This document shows, one piece after another, positions 58,563 to 64,000 of a DNA stretch of 64,000 nt. The position numbers and the translations under genes are program-made. A model generated the notes under the pieces. That model saw only the letters and a program-made list of their open reading frames with translations, ran no database searches and was not told where the DNA came from. Origin of the DNA: Bacillus inaquosorum KCTC 13429. GTDB lineage: Bacteria; Bacillota; Bacilli; Bacillales; Bacillaceae. The stretch is taken from the NCBI RefSeq assembly GCF_000332645.1, contig NZ_AMXN01000004.1, positions 248,001 through 312,000 on the forward strand, in the 5' to 3' direction. Each line of letters begins with the position of its first letter. Position 1 is the first letter of the stretch.

Positions 58563-59516
58563 TTACTCATTTTTTGGCAGTTCGCCTGTTTTGTTGTACG
58601 TTTTGATCAGCTTGGTGATTCTTTGCTGAAAGTCTTTATCGACAAGCGGACTGAATGTTCCCATTTCTACAACTCCCGTTTTCAGGTCGTAGTAATGATC
58701 TCCGCCTTCAAGGGTGCCTTTGTTGAATTGCTCAGCGATGATTTCATAGGCCTTGTCCACATTTTGCACCGTGCTGGTTAATACGGTATTCTCGCCGAGA
58801 TCTGATTGATCTGTGACATAGCCGATGGCATAAAGGCCGTCTTTTTTGATTTGCTGAATGACAGGAACATTATACCCGTCTCCGGCGGGATACACAACAT
58901 CCGCGCCTTCGTTCTTCATTTTCTGATAAAGCTTTACTGCCGTCGAATCATCATCCCAATGATCCGTATATTTCGTGTTTACTTCTATATCAGGGTTTTC
59001 ATATTTGGCACCTTTGATAAAACCGTCAACCTCTGGCTGCCACGTAAAGGAAGCAATCACGCCGACCTGATTCGTTTTCGACATATGGGCAGCTGTCATT
59101 CCTCCAAAAAAGCCCATTGCTTCGCCGCTGAAATGGACACTCGTCACATTATCACCTTTCGCTTCCGCATTAGAAATGACAAATTCCATATCTGGATAAT
59201 CTTCGCTGACCAAGTTAAATACCTCTGCATATTCACTTCCATGGCCATAGAGAAGGTTGACGCCCCGCTTATGAAAATCCTCAATCGCATTTATGATATC
59301 TTCATCTGTTTTAACGCCTTCTTTATAGTAGACGTCCACATTGTATTTTGATTGTATATTCAGTAATCCTTTATACCCTTTTGTGCCCCATACGAGGTCA
59401 TTAATCGTATCAGGAAAGAGCATGCCGACCTTCTCAATTTTTCCTTTAAACGGAGTTTGTCCACATCCGCTCAATAAAAGGAGGACAGAAAAGATCATGA
59501 CAAGCCTTGTGATCAA
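58563..59516 (-). CDS. med: Competence activator Med (BMP-family lipoprotein)
   Basis: 317 residues with a lipoprotein signal (LVMIFSVLLLLSGCGQTPFK, Cys at about 19) and the BMP periplasmic-binding fold (VGMLFPDTINDLVWGTKGYK, LYGHGSEYAEVFNLVSEDYP, GVIASFTWQPEVDGFIKGAK). Med raises comK expression. TTG start, with AAGGAG about 11 nt upstream. Relatives bind purine nucleosides; the ligand here is not known. Confidence 0.93.
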   Translation of the reverse strand: MITRLVMIFSVLLLLSGCGQTPFKGKIEKVGMLFPDTINDLVWGTKGYKGLLNIQSKYNVDVYYKEGVKTDEDIINAIEDFHKRGVNLLYGHGSEYAEVFNLVSEDYPDMEFVISNAEAKGDNVTSVHFSGEAMGFFGGMTAAHMSKTNQVGVIASFTWQPEVDGFIKGAKYENPDIEVNTKYTDHWDDDSTAVKLYQKMKNEGADVVYPAGDGYNVPVIQQIKKDGLYAIGYVTDQSDLGENTVLTSTVQNVDKAYEIIAEQFNKGTLEGGDHYYDLKTGVVEMGTFSPLVDKDFQQRITKLIKTYNKTGELPKNE

Positions 59517-59606
59517 GTCATGTTCAACTCCTTTTGACAAGCTATAACATGTATTATTTTTATACGTTTATTGTATCTAGAAACCTCGAAACATGGAAGG
59601 TTTTTC

Positions 59607-60164
59607 TTAATATTTGTCGAAAATTGATGAAAATTGTCTTTTCCACTCGACAATTTTTGTTTTTGCTTCTTCTTTCGAGGTTTTTTGTGTGACTTGCAAA
59701 TTAAAAATCTGATTATTGCTTTTATCACGGCTTGGTTCAAGCAGAAACCTCAGCAGTTCGTCTGCCACATCGTCTGTGTAAAAGCCGTCTTCCTCAGTTT
59801 CTTCTTTCCAGGGCCCATACATTTTCGGCAGGATCACCGCTTTTTCTGAACCTGACTTTTTCATTTTTCCCCATTCTGTTCGGTCTTGTTCATATACTAA
59901 TACATAGGGAGAATCATATTGGTCTAAGGGCAAGCCGTCGAACTGGATACAAATTGTATCATATTTTTGATCTCCAATACGTTCAAGCTGGCGAAAGAGT
60001 CCATTTCTCCCAAGCCACATGAGTCTTTCTTCTAGGTACATTTGCCTCATTTCATCTTCTGTTTCAGCCAGAATAACGTCAACATGTATGCCTTCATCCA
60101 TCATTCGCTCGCATAATGAAAGGCCGAAAAATTCGTCCGCACCTACAATCAGCGTTGATTCCAT
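59607..60164 (-). CDS. yjaV: Rossmann-like protein YjaV
   Basis: 185 residues starting MESTLIVGADEFFGLSLCER, a NAD(P)-binding-like glycine strand with an atypical G-A-D-E-F-F-G loop, followed by mixed alpha/beta structure (DTICIQFDGLPLDQYD; KAVILPKMYGPWKEETEEDG). It resembles degenerate extended SDR proteins and may have lost cofactor binding. Expressed during sporulation in B. subtilis (YjaV/YjaU pair). Function unknown. Confidence 0.78.
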   Translation of the reverse strand: MESTLIVGADEFFGLSLCERMMDEGIHVDVILAETEDEMRQMYLEERLMWLGRNGLFRQLERIGDQKYDTICIQFDGLPLDQYDSPYVLVYEQDRTEWGKMKKSGSEKAVILPKMYGPWKEETEEDGFYTDDVADELLRFLLEPSRDKSNNQIFNLQVTQKTSKEEAKTKIVEWKRQFSSIFDKY

Positions 60165-60199
60165 TGCATCTGCCGCCCTTCCGGTTTTTCATTTCCCAA

Positions 60200-60234
60200 A
60201 GCAAAACAGCCTCCGCAAAAGAGAAGGCTGTTGT
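60200..60234 (-). terminator. Hairpin between yjaU and yjaV
   Basis: AACAGCCT/AGGCTGTT stem followed by TTTTGC on the minus strand; partial termination is likely. Confidence 0.55.
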
Positions 60235-60245
60235 TATTGTATTCT

Positions 60246-60980
60246 CTATAACTCTTTTTCATGACTGTGAAAGAATTTGCAGATTGATGCATATATTCTG
60301 CTTGGATGCTCAAATAAGTGAAATGTCATGTCGACCGGTGAGCCTTGCTTCTGCTGTTTTTCCTTGAATACTTCGGCATGTACGCTGTACGGATAGGGAG
60401 CTCCGGTCATTCGCTGCCATATATGAACCGGCACGCCGCTCGGATAGCTTTCAATTGTTTTGTAACACAGCGCTTCCGCTTCTTTTTCAGAAATTCCGTA
60501 GCTTTCCGATACTTCTCTCAAAAATTGCTTATAGAAAAATTTATTTTCTTTCTCCGATTCATAATGTGCATGAAGATCGAGACAAGGATTCAACATTGCG
60601 GCTGAGCGGATATGATCCGGGGAAAAACGAAGCAGTTCATCGGCCACGAGAGCACCCATGCCTTCTGCTAAAATATGAATCTTCGGATTGAGGATTTCCT
60701 GCTTCAGCACGGAATGTATGAGCTGTTTGGCATAGGTGACCGCTTTTTCCGCACCCCAATGCCTTCCGAACAGATTGCTGTTAAAAAGGGTATATCCTTC
60801 ATTCCTCAGCATGTTCAGAAGCTGATTTCGGCCGTAATGCTGAAGCCAAAAGCTTGAATCATTCCCGACAAAGTGGGTTCTGTCCCCTAAGATAAAGATG
60901 CCGAAGCCGTTCGGGCGATAGGGCAGATGAATGACGTTATGCTCCGTTCCCAATTGAAAATACCTTTCCGTTATTCCCAT
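60246..60980 (-). CDS. yjaU: Alpha/beta-hydrolase-like protein YjaU
   Basis: 244 residues of the alpha/beta-hydrolase fold. [20 protein letters not shown] near the start and [20 protein letters not shown] where the nucleophile elbow normally reads G-x-S-x-G. Here it is A-E-G-M-G-A with Gly instead of Ser, so catalysis in the usual way is doubtful. AAAGGAGGCG lies before ATG 60980; a longer frame to 61001 is not supported. Pairs with yjaV. Confidence 0.78.
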   Translation of the reverse strand: MGITERYFQLGTEHNVIHLPYRPNGFGIFILGDRTHFVGNDSSFWLQHYGRNQLLNMLRNEGYTLFNSNLFGRHWGAEKAVTYAKQLIHSVLKQEILNPKIHILAEGMGALVADELLRFSPDHIRSAAMLNPCLDLHAHYESEKENKFFYKQFLREVSESYGISEKEAEALCYKTIESYPSGVPVHIWQRMTGAPYPYSVHAEVFKEKQQKQGSPVDMTFHLFEHPSRIYASICKFFHSHEKEL

Positions 60981-61231
60981 CGCTTGCCCGCCTCCTTTCA
61001 CACTTCATCTCACGCTATCATATGTAGAAAGAAAAGAAACGAATAAGGTAAAGTCCTAGCCTTTTACAGTTTTGGCTATTATACCGATTGACGATTTTTT
61101 ATATTTTACCATTAAAATGTGACGAATCAGACTCTTTTGTCACCTCACTTTCTTCTAAAATTGGATTCCCCCTTCGCTTTTTGTATGGTATGATAGCTTC
61201 TAGAATAGAATGAGAAGGACGAGGTGGAAAC

Positions 61232-61417
61232 GTGCGATATATTATTGCCTTTATTTGGACGTTCCTTTTATCACATATGGCATGCTACTTGATTGCCAGC
61301 ATGAACAGCGCTGCGTATAATTTCAAAACATCATCTGTAATTGCTGTTGTACTGTATGTCTTAATCATGGTTTTAGCAGAAATCATGCCTATGAACAAAA
61401 ATGCAAGCCAGCATTAA
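61232..61417 (+). CDS. yjzD: Small membrane protein YjzD
   Basis: 61 residues with two helices, RYIIAFIWTFLLSHMACYLI and SVIAVVLYVLIMVLAEIMPM, matching the YjzD-like DUF2929 family. GTG start with GGACGAGGTGG upstream and a terminator directly after. Function unknown. Confidence 0.85.
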   Translation: MRYIIAFIWTFLLSHMACYLIASMNSAAYNFKTSSVIAVVLYVLIMVLAEIMPMNKNASQH

Positions 61418-61420
61418 TGC

Positions 61421-61457
61421 CAAAAACCCAAAACATTTCATTGTTTTGGGTTTTTTC
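61421..61457. terminator. Bidirectional terminator yjzD / yjzC
   Basis: AAAACCCAAAACA/TGTTTTGGGTTTT stem (apical loop TTTCAT) with T6 on the plus side. Confidence 0.85.
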
Positions 61458-61461
61458 TTGA

Positions 61462-61641
61462 TCACGGCTTTCTTTTATATGTCCACAGCCGGTTGTGATT
61501 TGATGTTTCAGGAAACATATCCCCTGCTGATAGATGGACCTTTTGAGGGTTTTTAACCATACTCCCCGTCTCGCCGATTTCAACGTAGATGCCATTGTTG
61601 GGCGCTTTTTGTCCGGGCCGGAATTGATGCTGCTGTCCCAC
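61462..61641 (-). CDS. yjzC: YjzC-family protein
   Basis: 59 residues: GQQHQFRPGQKAPNNGIYVE, then IGETGSMVKNPQKVHLSAGD and MFPETSNHNRLWTYKRKP. This is the YjzC (DUF2188-unrelated, Bacillales-specific) family, a compact beta protein. GTG start with AAAAGGAGG upstream; a longer frame to 61707 lacks a site. Function unknown. Confidence 0.85.
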   Translation of the reverse strand: MGQQHQFRPGQKAPNNGIYVEIGETGSMVKNPQKVHLSAGDMFPETSNHNRLWTYKRKP

Positions 61642-61706
61642 TGTTTTTCCTCCTTTTCCTTTTTGCTGTAGTATGCGCCTAAGCGGCTGTGAATATGTTG
61701 CCATCA

Positions 61707-61742
61707 AAAAAACTGCTGAGTGCGGCTCAGCAGTTTTTTTGA
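61707..61742. terminator. Bidirectional terminator yjzC leader / argF
   Basis: AAAAACTGCTGAG/CTCAGCAGTTTTT perfect stem; on the minus strand it ends argF. Confidence 0.85.
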
Positions 61743-62687
61743 TTATTCTCCTTTGTATAAAATGGCCTTCAGCAATGCTTTTTGCACATGGAGACGGTTT
61801 TCCGCCTGCTGGAATACTGCTGAATTTGGCCCGTCAATAATCTCCGCAGTCACTTCTTCCTCACGGTGCGCAGGGAGACAATGTAAAAATGTATAGTCAG
61901 GCTTGGCGTGGCTGACAAGCGCTGCATTCACCTGATAAGGCGCAAAGACAGCGAGACGCTCTTGTTCTTCCGCTTCCTGCCCCATGCTGGTAAACACATC
62001 AGAATAAATCACGTCCGCGTCTTTTACAGCTTCAATTGGATCAGCCGTAAGCGTGATAGAAGCACCGGATTGAAGTGCAGCTGATTTTGCCGCTTCAACT
62101 GCTTCATCTAACACTTCATACCCCTTTGGCGAAGCGATCGAGATATCACAGCCCATTTTCGCGCAGCCGATCATTAATGAGTGCGCCACGTTATTTCCGT
62201 CACCGATGTACGCGACTTTCACGCCTTTAAGCTTCCCTTTCATTTCCTTAATCGTCAAAAGATCCGCCAGTGCCTGGCATGGATGGTATTTATCCGTAAG
62301 TCCGTTGATGACCGGAATGTCAGCTTCTTTGGCAAGCTCCTCCACCTTTTCATGCTCAAAGGTCCGAATCATGATGGCATCCACATAGCCTGACAGCACT
62401 CTAGCCGTATCAGCAACAGTCTCACCGCGCCCCAGCTGCAGATCTTTCTGGCTTAAGAAGAGGGCACTCCCGCCCAGCTGCGCCATGCCGGCTTCAAATG
62501 AAACACGGGTTCGCGTTGATGACTTTTCAAAAATCATCGCCAAGGTTTTGCCTTGAAAAATAGGCTGGATTTTGTTTTGTTTCAGTTCACCGGCTTCTGC
62601 GAGCAAGGCGTTTATATCCTGTTCACTAAGATCCTTTAACGTTAATAAATCTTTTCCGTATAAACTGGTTTGCGTCACTGTGTGCAT
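61743..62687 (-). CDS. argF: Ornithine carbamoyltransferase ArgF
   Basis: 314 residues, catalysing ornithine + carbamoyl phosphate to citrulline. Carbamoyl-phosphate motif EKSSTRTRVSFEAG (about residue 54), DKYHPCQALADLLT with the conserved H-P-C-Q, and HCLPAHREEEVT with the ornithine-side Cys. The start overlaps the end of carB by 13 bp, so carbamoyl phosphate synthesis and use are encoded in one operon (argCJBD-carAB-argF). Confidence 0.96.
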   Translation of the reverse strand: MHTVTQTSLYGKDLLTLKDLSEQDINALLAEAGELKQNKIQPIFQGKTLAMIFEKSSTRTRVSFEAGMAQLGGSALFLSQKDLQLGRGETVADTARVLSGYVDAIMIRTFEHEKVEELAKEADIPVINGLTDKYHPCQALADLLTIKEMKGKLKGVKVAYIGDGNNVAHSLMIGCAKMGCDISIASPKGYEVLDEAVEAAKSAALQSGASITLTADPIEAVKDADVIYSDVFTSMGQEAEEQERLAVFAPYQVNAALVSHAKPDYTFLHCLPAHREEEVTAEIIDGPNSAVFQQAENRLHVQKALLKAILYKGE

Positions 62688-64000
62688 GATGCCACTTCCT
62701 TTTTATAGAGATCTTTGAGAGATACAGGCTGCGGATGGCCTGAACCGCTTTGTAAAAACGCCCGCACGGTTTCTTCTTCTGTAAAGACGGTGATGCCGTG
62801 CGTCATGGCTTCCAAACGTTCTTTGCGCGCTTCTTCAGAGGCGCTCAGATTGATGTGGAGCGCTTTTCCTTCCTGTTCCATCCATGAGGCAAATGTCCCT
62901 TCATGAACTGTAAAACCGGCTTTTTCCGCTAACTCCTTGACATCTTCCGGCCCGTTTTGCAAATAAATTCTGCCTTTTTGATTCCAGACACGCGTATAGA
63001 TTTTTTTCAAGGCGCTGTCGGCATCATATGCAACACACATGCCTTCTCCCGTTGATTTCATTTCCGGTCCAAGCTTGACATCCACATCCTGGATCGCATG
63101 AGAAGAAAAAACAGGGAACTTCACGGCAACCCCATGATGATTTTGAACTGCAGGGTTTACATCTTTTAAAGACGCCCCCGCCAGCAGACGTGTAGCGAGC
63201 GGGATCATCGGAACGCCCATTACTTTGCTGACGACAGGAACCGTTCGGCTCGCTCTCGGATTGACTTCAAGAACGAGAATGTTTCCATTGTCGATCACAA
63301 ATTGGATGTTCATGATGCCTTTAAATGAAAGCTTTCGGGCAATTTTTTGCGCGGCCTCTTTTATGCCCTGCTGCAGCCCGCTTGTGATGGACGGTCCAGG
63401 AAGGATGGCAAAGCTGTCTCCCGAATGGACACCTGCCCGTTCAATATGCTCGATATATGTCGGGATAAAGACATCCTCGCCGTCGGAAATCAAATCAATT
63501 TCGACTTCCTTTCCTGACACATACTGATCAATTAAAATCGGGTACGGCATGCTGTCCTCACCGTTCAGAAGCTGAGAAAGCTGAGCTTGCGAATCAACTA
63601 TGATCATGCCCATTCCGCCGATAACGTAAGATGGGCGGATTAGCACCGGATAGCCGATCTCATCTGCTTTTTCAGCGGCCTCTTCTTTTGTATAGGCGAT
63701 TTCTCCTTTTGCGTGGTTCAATCCAAGCTCATCAAGAAGCTGATAGAATTGATCCCGATCCTCTAACACATCGAGCGTTTCAAACGAGGTGCCGAGAAGG
63801 GTAATACCGGCTTTTTCGAGTGCTTCAGCAGCATTGATCGCGGTTTGGCCGCCGAATTGCACGATTGCAAAATCAATGTTTTCCTGCTCCGCCACGTTTA
63901 AAATGTGCTCAGTTGTCATCGGTTCAAAATACAGGCGGTCCGCAATTTCATAATCGGTGCTGACCGTTTCCGGGTTATTGTTGATCATGATGGTCTCAAA
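62675..64000 (-). CDS. carB: Arginine-specific carbamoyl-phosphate synthase large subunit, 3' part
   Basis: The gene extends past the right edge; 441 codons are visible. Second ATP-grasp domain: RPSYVIGGMGMIIVDSQAQL, DGEDVFIPTYIEHIERAGVH, LVLEVNPRASRTVPVVSKVM. The end is a short allosteric-type domain (HGITVFTEEETVRAFL) lacking most of the UMP-binding region of the pyrimidine enzyme, which fits the arginine-pathway form. Downstream overlap with argF gives the assignment. Confidence 0.95.
   Translation of the reverse strand, partial: FETIMINNNPETVSTDYEIADRLYFEPMTTEHILNVAEQENIDFAIVQFGGQTAINAAEALEKAGITLLGTSFETLDVLEDRDQFYQLLDELGLNHAKGEIAYTKEEAAEKADEIGYPVLIRPSYVIGGMGMIIVDSQAQLSQLLNGEDSMPYPILIDQYVSGKEVEIDLISDGEDVFIPTYIEHIERAGVHSGDSFAILPGPSITSGLQQGIKEAAQKIARKLSFKGIMNIQFVIDNGNILVLEVNPRASRTVPVVSKVMGVPMIPLATRLLAGASLKDVNPAVQNHHGVAVKFPVFSSHAIQDVDVKLGPEMKSTGEGMCVAYDADSALKKIYTRVWNQKGRIYLQNGPEDVKELAEKAGFTVHEGTFASWMEQEGKALHINLSASEEARKERLEAMTHGITVFTEEETVRAFLQSGSGHPQPVSLKDLYKKEVASCTQ

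Noticed and set aside
58806..59351. 181-codon open frame opposite med
   Set aside because: Antisense to a well conserved BMP lipoprotein; aromatic-rich composition is typical of reversed codons.

Overview
The window is chromosomal DNA of a Bacillus subtilis-group bacterium, in the orientation opposite to the usual strain 168 map. Gene order from carB-argF through fabHA-fabF, app, trpS, opp, spx, mecA, coiA, thi, fabI, cot and metI-metC to tRNA-Val and manR follows my memory of the 168 map. Many small amino-acid differences from the 168 proteins I remember, a different accessory segment beside the tRNA, and an uninterrupted appA suggest a wild strain or a sister taxon rather than 168 itself. 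I could not confirm this by alignment.

Layout. 1-3000 holds the start of the mannose regulator manR and an AT-rich accessory segment: a secreted small protein, the monooxygenase-like yjcS, an orphan acidic protein, a zinc-ribbon peptide and two remnants of a phage-type cell-wall amidase. It ends at a tRNA-Val. 3300-12200 has yjcL, yjcK, the S-box controlled metI-metC operon, yjcH-yjcG-yjcF and the helicase yjcD. 12280-17260 is a sporulation block (spoVIF, yjcZ, small proteins, the insoluble coat genes cotVW, cotX, cotYZ, and cotO). 17360-23730 carries fabI and the TPP-riboswitch operon tenA-tenI-thiO-thiS-thiG-thiF-thiD. 23735-33015 holds an antiporter, prpE, rluD-type yjbO, NAD kinase, an alarmone synthetase, yjbL, yjbK, cwlQ, a truncated haemoglobin, spxH and yizD.

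33050-40600 contains pepF, coiA, mecA, yjbE, spx, yjbC and an MFS transporter. Spx, SpxH, MecA, CoiA, ComZ and Med form a stress and competence neighbourhood. 40700-54700 contains two paralogous oligopeptide ABC importers, opp and app, on either side of T-box controlled trpS and yjbA. 54870-58040 has yjaZ and fabF-fabH under a FapR operator. 58100-61640 holds yjzB, comZ, med, yjaV, yjaU, yjzD and yjzC. 61740-64000 is argF and the 3' part of the arginine-specific carB.

Four leader elements are readable: a cre/promoter at manR, a SAM (S-box) riboswitch, a TPP riboswitch and a tryptophan T-box, besides two FapR operators. I found no CRISPR array, insertion sequence or intact prophage. The most interesting points are the rearranged phage-amidase remnants next to tRNA-Val, a broken-looking manR start, yjbB without a normal start codon, a CoiA-like zinc module on the helicase YjcD, an Fnr/Rex-like palindrome before yizD, two unlisted small genes and the intact appA.
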